A stretch of 64,000 nt of DNA, from assembly GCF_963576615.1 (NCBI RefSeq), contig NC_088711.1, positions 16,586,182-16,650,181 on the forward strand, written 5' to 3'. The DNA comes from Watersipora subatra. Its lineage: Eukaryota > Bryozoa > Gymnolaemata > Cheilostomatida > Watersiporidae. A model generated the notes under the pieces. The model made no database searches. It saw only the letters and a program-made list of their open reading frames with translations, and had not been told where the DNA came from. Positions 45,601-62,256 of this stretch are shown piece by piece. Within the stretch, counting starts at the first letter, position 1; each line of letters starts with the position of its first letter. Position numbers and translations under genes: made by a program.

Positions 45601-48600
45601 TTATACGAAGAATAAATCCTTGTTGTTTTGACATAATTTTTAAGTTTAAATTTTCTCCTAGTTTGCTTTAGCAGTTGCTAGCAGGTAGCTGCAATAATGA
45701 CTTGCTATGACATGATATGCTTAGCAGTTGCTAGCAGTTAGCTGCAATAATGACATGCTATGACATGATATGCTTAGCAGTTGCTAGCAGGTAGCTGCAA
45801 TAATGACATGATATGCTTAGCAGTTGCTAGCAGGTAGCTGCAATAATGATATGCATGACATGATATGCATGACATGGTTGCATGGGCTACAACATTGTCT
45901 CTTCTGTTGTATGGCTGATGCCTGATATCATTGCTACATTTTTCTGTACATCGAGACAACTTATAAAGCTCTTAGCTCTGCCCACTTGTGTTATTTCTAG
46001 CTATGCATGTGTTGAATTGAGTCTGCTTTCCTATTTGTATTTTTAACTTCCCAGTTGAAGTGGTCAGAACACAGTAATAGATAATTTTACATGACTCGGA
46101 TAGCCCTATCCTTCTGTTGTTACTCCTATACCATGGCAAATTATATTATAATCATTCATTAGGTAGTCCATAAACCATTTAGCAGTGACACATCTGCCAC
46201 TCCACAAGAGCTGCAGCGCTGATCATCCAATCGCATGACTTGAATAAACACCTCCCTTGTGTAAGCCAGTGACATTGGTCAATTCTAATCCTCTCTATTG
46301 AACATGTGCTGGCAGGTTTGGTCAACGCACCGTCAGAAGTTTCAGTTCTCCCTCAATGAACATATGAACTGGGTGAGATGTGCAAGATTCTCTCCCGATT
46401 CAAGGCTCATCGTTTCTGGTTCTGACGACAAGACCGTCAAAGTTTGGGACAAAAGCAACAAGGAATGCGTTCACACCTTCTTCGAAGCCTCTGGGTAAGT
46501 TGTATCTTCACACCTCTATGAACCATCTCAATACTCTCTCTATAATACTATGGCTGTTTGCTGCTCAGAGTCCTTGATAATCCCTAAGCTTGCTAAGGTA
46601 TCATTCCATACAATAGCTATGACAGAGCTTGTAGGTTGAGGCCATCTGTTATCAGAGATTGTGTAGTTACGCTGAAGAGTTAAGCTGCGTTCACACCATC
46701 TGATTGTCTGGACGATTTGGCTCACTGGCCGAGAATCACTTTGTGTGAAAAGAGCAAACGAACCCAAGATCGATTTTATCTTGAGAGAAATTTTATCAAG
46801 CCGTGCCCGATCGGTGGGCAATTCTACACTGGTTTTCAATTTGATTGGCCAATGAAATCACTTTTCACAGCGAATCACACATTTTCATCTAGAGTGAATG
46901 CCGTATTTTTTTTCACATTTGTGCACGTTTTTTGTCATGGCTCCAAACGCGAGTAATAATTCTGTTAATACCACCTCTGCAGGCGCTATTAACCGAATCT
47001 TTGCTCGTGTTCAATTATTGTAGCAATAGCATAATAATTGAAGCATCTGCTATAATAATTGAAGCAGATTCTGTTGGCTAACAATGGCCTTCTCTATAGT
47101 TATCCATTACTAGTGATGAACTAGGCAGTGCAAAATAATTGGTGAACTTGCTAAAAACGTCCACCAGGAGCTGCGTAGGAAACAGTCAACAAAATGCTAA
47201 GCTTTACTAACTAAAAATGTATCAGCTAAAGTTATCTGACCCTGCAAATAAAAACTGGCAAAATTGCCCACTCTCAGTCCAAAGTCATCCTGGTGTGAAT
47301 GGGAAAATCGAGTCGATAACTCCCATAAAATCGTTCAGTGATCAGCCACAAAAACTCTGTTTGCAAATCAGCCGGTTTGAACGCAGCTTTAGCCTGTGTT
47401 TAAAGAATTCTTGCACTTCATTTATTACTATTGGCAGGCATGTGAACAAGGTAGCTTGGCATCCAAGTGGCACCTGCCTTGCTGCTGGCAGCACAGACAA
47501 TACAGTCAAAGTCTGGGACATCAGAGTTAACAAACTACTTCAGCACTACACAGGTATTGCAGTGCATATGAGCACTACACAGGTATTGCAGTGCATATGA
47601 CCACTACACAGGTATTGCAGTGCATATGACCACTACGCAGGTATTGCAGTGCATATGAACACTACGCATGTATTGCAGTGCATATGGGCACTACACAGGT
47701 ATTGCAGTGCATATGGGTACTACACAGGTATTGCAGTGCATATGAGCACTACACAGGTATTGCAGTGCATATGGGCACTACACAGGTATTGCAGTGCATA
47801 TGAGCACTACACAGGTATTGCAGTGCATATGGTCACTACACAGGTATTGCAGTGCATATGAGCACTACACAGGTATTGCAGTGCATATGGGCACTACACA
47901 GGTATTGCAGTATATATGAGCACTACACAGGTATTGCAGTGCATATGAGTACTACACAGGTATTGCAGTGCATATGAGCACTACACAGGTATTGCAGTGC
48001 ATATGGGTACTACACGGGTGTTGCAGCGCATATGAGCACTACACAGGTATTGCAATGCATATGGTCACTACACAGGTATTGCAGTGCATATGAGCACTAC
48101 ACAGGTATTGCAGTGCATATGGGCACTACACAGGTATAGCAGTGCATATGAGCACTACACAGGTATTGCAGTGCATATGGGCACTACACAGGTATTGCAG
48201 TACATATGGGCACTACAGAGGTATTGCAGTGCATATGGGCACTACAGAGGTATTGCAGTGCATATGGACACTACAAAAGTAATGCAGTGCATATGGATTA
48301 TGCACAACTTTATCGCCATGTGATACATTTTATAGGTCATTCAGCTGTTATGGTCATCTAGAATATTACAAACATTTGTTAAAAGGCGTGTGACAAAGAA
48401 GTTTTAACAACTTTATACCATAACAATTTCTTCATGCTTAGACTTGTAACAAAACCAATCATGGAGTTGCCTCCCCTGGTTTGCCTTCTGCGATGGACTG
48501 TTGCAATGCTGATGACTGCATTTTAACTGCTGAGTAGGCAATCCTTCATATCAGTTTATAGAACAGAAATTTGAAAAATAGCTGTTTTTATAGTTTAGGA

Positions 48601-51600
48601 GTAGCTAGAGATCAGCTGCTTTGCATATATGATATATAATATGATATATAATATGATATATAATATGATATATAATATGCTGCTTTTGGAATATTTAAAT
48701 AAGTTTGATGAAAACGAAAATTCAATTAATTTTTAATTTTGCTGACATTTTAGCTTCCGCATTAGTGATATAATATTTCTTGTACTCATAGACACCACCA
48801 TGCAATAGATGTAAATTGCTTAAAAATAGATGGCTAAAGAATTAGTTGTAATGATAACCCACACAATTGTATTAGTAATAATATGATGTGTTTTCATGAA
48901 GTATATTATCTTAAAGTTCTTAAAAAGCTTTGATCAGCAGGAAAGGCTGCAGTAATATTTCATTGCACAGAGCATTCAATTTTTTGTAGTGAGTCTAGTA
49001 GATACCTGTCTACATAACTGTAACTACCAGACTTTGTGTTTGTCCTTGACTCGTGTTACTGATCATACGCAAGCCTGCCAAACAAATGTAGATTTTTTAC
49101 CATGTTTGTGAGATGCTTGCTCTACTGCTGGCTCACTTCCTCTAACAATTTGCAGTTCGGTTGGATTAACCAGTTATATTCTTTATCATGTTGTAGCGCA
49201 CACAGCTTCCGTGAATGACATATCCTTCCATACATCTGGCAATTTCCTAATATCTGGGTCAGATGACAACACGATTAAAGTGTTTGATTTATTGGAAGGT
49301 CGTTTATTCTACACACTTCATGGTCACCAGGTTAGAATTATGTTTTATTGACCTTTATGAGTAAATGGTGATTGAGGATTATTTTCTAATTTACTGTTAA
49401 CTCTTTCACTACCGCATTAAATTCTGCCTGAATGATTATTCTAACCGAATTAATTAAACGAATTTTTGAAAAATCGATATACCGCTAGTATTTATGCAAT
49501 ATCTCAAGAATCAATGCAGATATTGTTTTACTGTAAAATGCATCTTATTCAGAACAAAATTCTCTACAAGATAAGTATATATTGTTTAGTGAATCCCACT
49601 CTCCACTCTAGTGAATCCCAAAATTTTTGACGCTTCCTTTGTATTGAAAGAATGTGGTGAGTTCATTATTGCCATGACGATAGGATTTGGTTTTGTCATT
49701 TTGAAAAATGATCAGAAATGGAATTGCTTAGCAAAAAGATTTTTTTTCGATTGGTTGCATGTGATTAGCAACAAGGTTGTTTCGTTAGAAACAAAATTTG
49801 ACTGGTCTAGCTAATGTGTAGGCTTCGTAATGAAAAGAAAAGTGAAACCCTATGGATAAGCCGATACATCGACTTACGCTCTGTACTTCTATTACCGCGA
49901 AAGCCGATACATTGGCTTGCGGTAGCGAAAGAGTTAATAAGTTGTGAAAACCTTCCAAAATAGGATGGAACCTCTACTTACGAAAGACCTACATACCAAA
50001 ATTTTCAATTCACGAAATGTCTTTTGATAGAAATTTTGCTTCGACTTAAGGAAGGTATTTGTAAACAAGAAAGGCCAAAAGGCCCTTTGTGCTACATAGC
50101 CCATTATGTTTGCTCCAGGTCTGCTTGTTTTGCGCTAGGCTTGCTTGTCTTTTGACCCGTTTTCTTCCTGGATACAATTTAAAAAGCTCCCCACTCAGTT
50201 TCAATTGCTAGCATAAGTCACTAAACGACAAGTGTTTTGTTTTTGTTGTTGTATAATTTGGAGTTATCATGTATAAGACATGCAGGGTAGGACAACTTTT
50301 ATTTTTAGCAGTCATGTTCTGTGTTTTTATTATGACCGTTTTTCAGTTTGTACTGATGTAAATAAATTTTTCTACTTACGTTTTTAAAACCATTCATTCC
50401 CTGCAAAACAGAACCAAAATGACAATACAACACCCACCTCTTCTGATTACCATCTTCCAAATTATGTCGTCTTCCAACTTCCATGGTCGTCTCTTAGCGT
50501 CGTCTAGACGGCCAGAGGCTGTTATTTTCTTTTTTTTCATTATTTTTCTGTTTATCATGTGTACTTTTCCTACTTACTATGTAGTAATATAATTCTAAAA
50601 TGTGTTTGTCATGTTTTACCATTACACATATTTATAATTTATACAATTGCTATATCTGAGTTTTGTGGAGGCATGGAGCAGATTAGGGCATTTCTATGGT
50701 ACAATCGGCTTCTGCCTCTGAAATTTTTTGCTTAAGAAGTGGCATTCAAAACAAAATACTTTCGTCAAGAGAGGTTCCACTGTATCTACTTAGATTGTTA
50801 GTAGGCCTAATGTGTTTATTGATTCAGGTGTCCTATAGTGCCCATAAATATTGACTCGTTGGTCTGGTGTGGCCAGGAGACAATCTTCTTTTCACCTGTT
50901 GATGAGATTTAATCTAATTAAGTGAGGTGCTTGAATATGGCTATTCTATAAAAAACCGGTCTTGTAGGATGGTGATTGGATTACTCATGAACTTTGTGGC
51001 GAGTGCTTGCGCAGATATTGGTCAGTTGCTCATTTGACTACTGTTCATGATGCATGAATCTGTTTGTAGGGTTCGGTGACTGCTGTGAATTTTTCTAGAA
51101 ATGGAGAATATTTTTGCACTGGTGGAGCAGATGAAAAGGTGAGTAATACTAACACACAGATTTTGAAATTTATATCAAACAATATACTTGAATATGCTTG
51201 ATATAAACGTACTTGAATATGCTTGAAAGTGTTTTCACACAACAATGTGGTGAGACTTTTCCTATCGACAGACACGTACCATGTCCTTGACAACCGCTTT
51301 ACTACCAAAAATCGTTAATCATCAGAAGCCCAAAACGAGTTCTTGATGAGAGGTCACCTAATTGCGTTGTGATTGGATGAGCCAACATGTTAGTAGTGTA
51401 GCTACAGATGTATCTCTTTGAGTATTATGATGTCATGATTTATGTGGTTGCTCAAATCTATTCACTTGAATGGATGCTGCAAAAATGCACTCTTCAGCTG
51501 AGTGTTTTGTGCAATACTAATCATAAAACTGTATGTAAGCTAAATGGAAAAATGCATAAGACAAAAGACAGTTACATCACTGATGTTTTCACATCGGCTG

Positions 51601-54600
51601 AAATGTGAAAACATCAGTGTTTTCATCACCTCTGACACATTCAATGTTTTTTGTTATATAATATGACATTGCTATAGCTGCACCAATATATGTGCAACTT
51701 AACCAACTTAGAAAATACTATTGTTTGCTGCATAAAGTAGCCAAACAACATCATACATTGGCTATGAAGAAAAACGAGCGTGTAGTCTATACTTTATATT
51801 TATTCATGTTGCATGTTTCAGTGTTTGGTTTGGAAAACTAACTTCGACAAAACAGACTACACATCTGTTTTGAAAGCGCATAAGATGTCAATGGAAGATA
51901 GGTGTCCACGCGTCGCTACTTGCCCAGAACCAAGGTCGAGCCCAATTAAGGTGAACTCTATTTCGTTTTGCAGTTTAATGGTACAACAATTCGATGAGTT
52001 CCCTTCCCTCTTGTTTAGTTTTTACTATAATTAGCCGCATGCGATATCAGCTTATACTAACTTATCTAGATATAGAATATTGAATAGCTCATATCACTGA
52101 GTCTTAATTTACACATTACGAGACGGTGTCAAGAGTGCCGAAGAATAGGAGTTAGTATTTGTCGCTTGTTACAATTGTTAGTAAGAGGAGCTGATTACTG
52201 AAGAGGTAAGATGGGCAAGCTTGGGTGAGAATGAATGCTTTGTGATGCGCTTCCCATGAATGACTATATGGAAAGATAGAGTAAAGGAACTATAGGCTGC
52301 CACTGCAGGTAGTTTTACATACATGTATATTCTGCTGCTGTTGCTATAAATAGTAAAATGTATTTTAGGTTGCTAAAGAATGTAGCGTGTATATTTGCTT
52401 CACGGTAAAACATTAAGAGCTTATAGACTGAAAGAAAGCTCAATAAACTTAAACGTGTTGACCTCAAAGGTTCATCAACGATACCTTTGACTTGCAGGTG
52501 AATGCACACTCACAGGTTAAAAGTATGCGTGATGAAAGACCTGGTGTGGTCGAGGTTGGACCCTCGCTGTTCTCCAGACCACAAGTAAGTCCTTCTAGAC
52601 ATCCTTCTTGATGAAAAACCATCTTTAGCTCATTTGTTTGTCATCATTCGACACTCATGTTAGTGCCTAATTAAGGTCTCTTGTTTTTTATATCTAATTA
52701 TCACCTATTTCGCAGGCTCAGAGAAGTGACAGTCAGCATACACGTGCAACTACTGTTACCGATAGTAGATCCAAACTAACAAATGGGGTGGCCCACCAGC
52801 CTTCTCTTGATGATTTAGAGCTAACCTCTGGAGATCGGGCTAGGCGTGGAGACACTGGCACACCGTCATCTTCTCCTCCGACACGACAGCCCTTGGAGCA
52901 GCAGCAAATACCTTATGAGTTGTCATCTACGTTGGAGCACATAGTCGGTCAGCTGGACATCATTACTCAGGTACTTCATTCTTTATCGCCTCATAGGAAT
53001 ATCAGGTAGTGGAGACAACTTCTGACTAGTTTTTGCTTGAGTGTTTAGGTTAAACACTATAACACTAAACTTGAGTGTTTGCTATATAATGTGGTTTTAT
53101 TGTTGTTGCAATTGACATCAATCTTGTATCACATTGTACTAACACGTGGAATGATAAAGTCGACTTGTAATTAATGTGGTGACTAGCTGTGTTGCCCGGT
53201 TAACAAAAAAGTCTTTGGTAAAAAAATTGATTTGTATTTAATATATAACAACATTTGCCAGTTTAACTTTCAAACTACATATCATGAGAAAAGTGTTTTG
53301 TGTAAGTGAAATAAATTAAGAGAGAAAATAAAAACAACTGTAAAGGTTTTCAAACTTTGTCAAACATCTTTTAAACTTCATATCATGAGGAAAATGTTTC
53401 ATGCAGGTCAAATAATTTGAAAAAAATAAAACGACTATAAAAAGGTTTAAATGCAAATGTGAAATAACTAGCAAGTGATAGCTGATGTTATGATACGGCT
53501 ACAATAAAAGATGATTCGGTAATGATACAAATAATACGAACTGAGAGAAAATAAAAATCCTGAATATGTAGAATTAATAATAACAATTCTTGCGTAGAAG
53601 TGTGTGTTTAAAAAAGGTTACTGTTCCACCAGAAGCTATCTATCAAAACTTTGAATGCAACGATACTGGTACCTTTCGACATTGATACAAATGTAAAAAT
53701 GAGATATCGTACTGTCTTTGTCTGATTGAACGGTGAAAGAATGTAGAGGCTCTTGCCACGGAGACGATATAATTGTCCACGTGAGAATAATTGGCCTTGA
53801 CCCCAGAATTAGTAGTTTAACTTTACGAAAAATATTTCTTCACAAGGGCAATGTAACGCGTGGCCACATCGGTAAAATAATCAGTGTGCGCTATAGCTAT
53901 AGAAGGAGTGACCGACAGATCCACATGCACACATACTTTGAGAAATATATATAGGAAGATAATGGTTTCAATCTCAAATGGAAAAACAGTAGACGCTCCT
54001 ATGATGTAAATAATCCGTTCCAAAATGGGATGGGGCTTACGTTATAAGGATTTTATGTTATACGAACAGTAAAATACGTACATGTAAATTGTGTAATCTG
54101 TTCCAAGATGGTCCCATACTCACTCCTTTGGCTCTTCAAATGGGAAAAAACTAAACAACTTTTCAATATAATTACTGTACAGTAACTGTGGTATTATTGG
54201 TTTGTATCGACATTTCTCTCTCTTCTCAGTCTAGTGATCATTATTACGGTAATTTTACATTACATTAAGGGGAGGGCACACCTTCAATGTCAATTCAAAT
54301 TAATTTTTTTCACATCTTTCCTAGACAGTATGGTCTATGGTGGAAAGAGAAAATTTGTATATCTAAATTAACATTAAATAAATACATATATTTACTATCA
54401 CAAGAGCGGTGTTTGTTGATCTGTTTTTCCGAAGCCAAGGATAGAAGTTAGGATAAAAAAATTGATTTCAATGAGACTCCAATTTATTACATTGAGATTG
54501 GTGGACCGACACTTCAACATCTGCACCGATCGACCATTTCTCAATAATTGTGCTGCTACTTATATTTTCTGCTTTCTGGCACACCTGATGATCTCTCACG

Positions 54601-55012
54601 GCCTCTTGCCAGGGTACTGTGTATACACATGTATATAAAGGAGATATTCCTATACATAATTTTATCTCCCATGCGCAGCAAAAGAAAAAACAATACTTTT
54701 AAGGCTATCTATGGTACTCTCATTATTTCAATCAAATTTCAGAACTTGCACTGACTTGTTATATGGAATTTCTTACGTAATGCGAAGCAAAAACTTCATG
54801 TAAATTCTTCAAGTGGAATTTACGCTTTAGGTTGTTTACATTATAGAACTGTCTATTTTACACACATTTCTGTTAAATTTTCTGAACAGTGCGAGTTTCA
54901 ATGTTTGCAGACAGTATCAATTTTGGAGCAAAGGCTAACTATGTCTGAGGATAAAATCAGAGAGTGCCTGGACAACCAGCAACAAATCAGATTACAGATT
55001 AAACCTACCTGA
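36694..55012 (+). CDS. POC1: POC1 centriolar WD40 protein, complete, thirteen exons
   Basis: Exons: 36694-36708, 37521-37605, 38439-38518, 40382-40473, 42474-42582, 46316-46494, 47438-47553, 49197-49330, 51070-51138, 51822-51950, 52498-52584, 52716-52970, 54911-55012. All are GT-AG, phases agree, and 1452 coding bases give 483 aa (human POC1B 478). POC1 proteins bind the centriole wall and are needed for centriole stability and ciliogenesis (family knowledge). Seven WD40 repeats fill about residues 13-300, with signatures such as '[13 protein letters not shown]', '[11 protein letters not shown]', '[14 protein letters not shown]', '[13 protein letters not shown]' and '[15 protein letters not shown]'. 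A low-complexity Ser/Pro/Gln linker follows. The conserved C-terminal helix '[13 protein letters not shown]' continues as '[18 protein letters not shown]', the POC1 coiled coil. The first coding exon holds only five codons. Exon 5 has a weak donor (AAG|GTGGCC). Exon 11 could instead begin 17 bases later (cacag|gtt), but that would shift the frame. Confidence 0.93.
36885..37384. mobile_element. AT-rich foldback element in POC1 intron 1
   Basis: The left arm (about 36885-37020) and right arm (about 37255-37384) are inverse over more than 100 bp, sharing 'tgcatttatgcaagcatcct' and 'cttcacattaa'. The middle contains a further inverted copy of 'gaaaagtacacat' and TA-rich DNA. It is a foldback or long-TIR MITE filling most of the first intron. 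Confidence 0.75.
37795..38319. repeat. 44-bp minisatellite (about 12 units) in POC1 intron 2
   Basis: The unit begins 'cacatgtttattcgtgagtc' and ends 'ctcaaagttactg'. Units differ mainly by c/g and c/t changes at three fixed positions (for example 'gagtcc' against 'gagtgc'), so higher-order variants can be tracked along the array. Confidence 0.95.
38600..38860. repeat. AT-rich low-complexity tract
   Basis: About 260 bases almost free of G and C, made of 'tattatat' and 'atagaatat' blocks. It lies just after POC1 exon 3. Confidence 0.9.
39613..40323. mobile_element. pogo-like TIR element, shorter reverse copy
   Basis: The left end CAGTACGCCCTCGGGTTACG matches the right end of the 7501-9436 element in reverse, and the right end 'gggtccactgta' matches its left end. 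The inner block 'ttagtaactatggttac' and neighbours also match in reverse order. About 1.2 kb of the long copy is missing. It ends about 60 bp before POC1 exon 4. Confidence 0.75.
40474..42473. other. POC1 intron 4, 2 kb
   Basis: No recognisable gene, tandem array or terminal repeat was found here. Several short reading frames exist, but none resembles a known protein. Confidence 0.5.
42703..42800. mobile_element. Small palindromic element in POC1 intron 5
   Basis: TACCGTAAAACCTCTAAT at the left pairs with 'attagaagtcttacggta' at the right. An inner 'ctatag' and 'ccacctctatttga'-like segment links it to the minisatellite at 35217-35450. At about 98 bp it looks like a tiny MITE. Confidence 0.7.
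43758..44461. mobile_element. TTAA-flanked element 1 in POC1 intron 5
   Basis: TTAA at both edges (43758-43761 and 44458-44461), with inverted ends CCCTTTGACCAGG and CCTGCCAAAGGG. TTAA target duplication and a CCC start are hallmarks of piggyBac-type elements (family knowledge). The 0.7-kb interior has no intact transposase. Confidence 0.75.
44770..45451. mobile_element. TTAA-flanked element 2 in POC1 intron 5
   Basis: TTAA at 44770-44773 and 45448-45451; inverted ends CCCTTTCGATGCCAT and TGGCACTGAAAGGG. Inside, around 45070-45210, a decayed + strand frame reads '[11 protein letters not shown]' and, after a stop, '[12 protein letters not shown]', an acidic Ser/Asp-rich stretch like the N-terminus of piggyBac-type transposases (inference). 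Confidence 0.78.
45668..45862. repeat. About 53-bp tandem repeat (3-4 units), POC1 intron 5
   Basis: Units start 'cttagcagttgctagcag' and contain 'gtagctgcaataatgac' followed by 'atgacatgatatg'. Unit length varies through small internal deletions. Confidence 0.9.
46681..47392. mobile_element. TIR element in POC1 intron 6
   Basis: Left end TAAGCTGCGTTCACACC and right end 'ggtttgaacgcagctttag' are inverse over about 16 bp. The interior (0.7 kb) is non-coding. It fills most of the intron and ends 45 bp before exon 7. Confidence 0.7.
47544..48296. repeat. 29-bp minisatellite spanning a POC1 splice donor (about 26 units)
   Basis: The unit is 'cactacacaggtattgcag' plus 'tgcatatgag'. The first unit begins with the last ten bases of POC1 exon 7 (47544-47553) and its GT donor, so the array repeats the exon end plus donor about 26 times into intron 7. 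Units vary mostly at 'gag/ggc/gac/ggt' after 'cat'; most keep CAG|GTATTG. Confidence 0.97.
48627..48679. repeat. 14-bp tandem repeat, 4 units
   Basis: Units of 'atatgatatataat', self-complementary in part, in POC1 intron 7. Confidence 0.9.
49397..49937. mobile_element. TTAA-flanked element 3 in POC1 intron 8
   Basis: TTAA at 49397-49400 and 49934-49937; inverted ends CTCTTTCACTACCGC and GCGGTAGCGAAAGAG (perfect 15 bp). It is about 0.53 kb, non-coding, and is the best-preserved of the three TTAA elements. Confidence 0.8.
49968..50778. mobile_element. pogo/mariner-like TIR element in POC1 intron 8
   Basis: Left end 'tggaacctctacttacgaaag'-like and right end 'ctttcgtcaagagaggttcc' plus 'actgta' are inverse. 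The missing CA at the left suggests small end damage. The right third resembles sequence at 24040-24310, implying a second family member in the receptor gene. Confidence 0.6.
51579..51618. repeat. 16-bp perfect hairpin in POC1 intron 9
   Basis: ACTGATGTTTTCACAT, 8-bp loop, exact inverse complement. Confidence 0.9.
53181..53955 (+). mobile_element. Interspersed repeat, copy C
   Basis: The head GACTAGCTGTGTTGCCCGG and the whole body match the copies at 1603-2577 and 13830-14975. The tail ends 'actttgagaaatatatatag'. It sits in the last POC1 intron, just before a TIR element. Confidence 0.7.
53987..54857. mobile_element. TIR element, copy d of the CAGTAGACGCTCC family
   Basis: Begins CAGTAGACGCTCCTATGATG and ends near 'tttacattatagaactgtct', the reverse of the left end of copy a. 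Inner landmarks 'gcgaagcaaaaacttcatgt' and 'ttatgttatacgaacagtaaa' match the other copies in reverse. It ends about 55 bp before the last POC1 exon. Confidence 0.7.
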
Positions 55013-55568
55013 GTTTCTGTGTGAAAGCAGCCAGGTTTAGATGTTTAGATACATGGGTCCTTGGTGTGTTGTAAATGTATGCAATAGGAGTGCACATTTT
55101 GTGTGTTATTTATCGGATTGTTTTTAGAGAAGTTTCCCTCATGGTATTTGTATAATTTATTTGTGATACCCACATCTATTAGAAAATGTGCCTTTGTGTT
55201 TTCTTCCTGCGTTGTATTTATCTTATATGAATTTTATTTTTGTACATAAACTAGCGACGTTTGGAATCACTCTCTATAAAATTATCTTACATCGTGGTCT
55301 CATTGTTCTGTTAAAAGGTCATGAACATCTATCTGTGCTTTGATGTGGTTCAGATGTGCTGTTCTAGTGACACAAACATCGTTCTCTCAAAATATCAACT
55401 ACAGCTTTAATGTTTGCAATAACTTGAAAAAAAATATAGAGATTCACAAACCCTAGAACACTCAGCAAGAAATTGCCTTGGCACATATCACAAACACAAA
55501 TACACATCCAAAATAAATAATTGGGACATGCAGCCGTCTTCATTAAAAATGGGTGGGTATTCGAGTAG
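55013..55568. other. Shared 3' region between convergent POC1 and OXCT1
   Basis: About 0.55 kb separates the two stop codons. On the - strand an AATAAA (TTTATT on + at 55233-55238) could end the OXCT1 transcript. On + only ATAAA variants are seen (about 55275), so the POC1 poly(A) site is unclear. The 3' UTRs may overlap. Confidence 0.5.
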
Positions 55569-60988
<5,420 letters not shown>

Positions 60989-61244
60989 CTAAAACAGTTA
61001 GAAATTTGTTAATGGTCATATATGGTCAGAGATTACAATCGGGATAGAAATCTAGGAATCTAGGATTAAAATATAGATCTAGGAATTCAGTTGCTAGATC
61101 ACAGCATAGCTAGATGCAACACCAAAATTGAATTAAATATCTAAACCTTAAAAGCAATAAGTAAGAAGGGGTAAAAAATGATTTTTGTTTTGCATTCCCT
61201 TGTCATGAATAAGTGCAGTGACACATCTGATACTGGCAGCTGTC

Positions 61245-62256
61245 AATGGTTATCCGTGGAGTAGGCGCGAGCCTGTGCATCACAGAGGAACTTTTAAGAT
61301 TAAAATCTATACATGGCACCACCATAGAAAAAAGATATCTTTGAAGGGGTATTCAAATATAGCCATAGCAGGAGCCTGACTTGGAATAAACTTGTGGGAC
61401 TGACAACAGATGGTGCACCTGCAATGTGCAGTCAAAAGAGTAGATTCAGGAGAAGTTACAAGAGAAAGATGCTGGTAAACTTACAGTTTAACACTGTACC
61501 AAACATCACGAATGGCAAAGCCTTCAAATGGCACTCAGTGTCAAAACTCTTCCAATGGAATATGTACTGTATTAGCTTTATAAAATGAGTAGTCACATCG
61601 AAAGAGGCAAAGGTTTGTATTACTACAAGTTCAAGTCTTCTGGAGAAGATGGATTTGGAACACAGATATTTACCCTATCACACAGAGGTGAGATTACTAA
61701 GCAGGGAAAAAGTATTGAACCAATTTTTTGAGCTTTGATGAAATCTGTCTGTTTATGGAAAACAAGGGGAAGGATATAACAGAGCTGAGAAAAAAAGGTT
61801 TCTGTGTTAGTTTGCACTTCTGTCTGACATTGTGAGCATCGCGATGTGCTTAACCTGCAGATACCAGAAAATCATCACAAACACGCATGCAAGATGTGAG
61901 CACCTTTTAAACTAAGTTGTTTCTGTGGAAGCCTCAGAGAATTCATGGAAGCTTGGAGCATTTTTCCCTGCTGCCAAATCATGTCAGGGCAAATTTCTCC
62001 TGCCACGCTGCCTAGCACAATTTGCTGACAAAATCAAATGATGAGCTTCAATCAAAACTGTTGGCGCTGCATGGTTTTAGTTTCTTCTTCAACACAATGC
62101 CTCAACAATGCCTCAATAACGCATCTAAACTGCTCAGATGCTCTCAATGCTGCCAGCAAAGAACTATGTGAACAACTCTTCTCTCTGATGAAAACAAAAA
62201 TGTTACACACATTGAATGCTTTGACGCAAGCCACAAAAGCCTGCCTAGAACTATGA
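61245..62256 (+). pseudogene. Decayed hAT-like transposase (GTF2IRD2/ZBED-type domain)
   Basis: Across several frameshifts and stops the + strand keeps 'VIRGVGASLCITEELLRLKS' and 'IHGTTIEK', then 'LVGLTTDGAPAMCSQKS' and 'EPIF.ALMKSVCLW'. Later come 'LNLQIPE' and 'ELCEQLFSLMKTK'. The order and the TTDGAPAM motif match the transposase-derived domain of the hAT-like GTF2IRD2/ZBED group (family knowledge). It is broken in many places and cannot make a protein. Terminal repeats were not identified. Confidence 0.75.

Noticed and set aside
47217..48323. Frames of 70-127 codons across the 29-bp array
   Set aside because: One begins in a TIR element and runs through POC1 exon 7; the others are read-through of the tandem repeat. 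Only 47438-47553 is coding.
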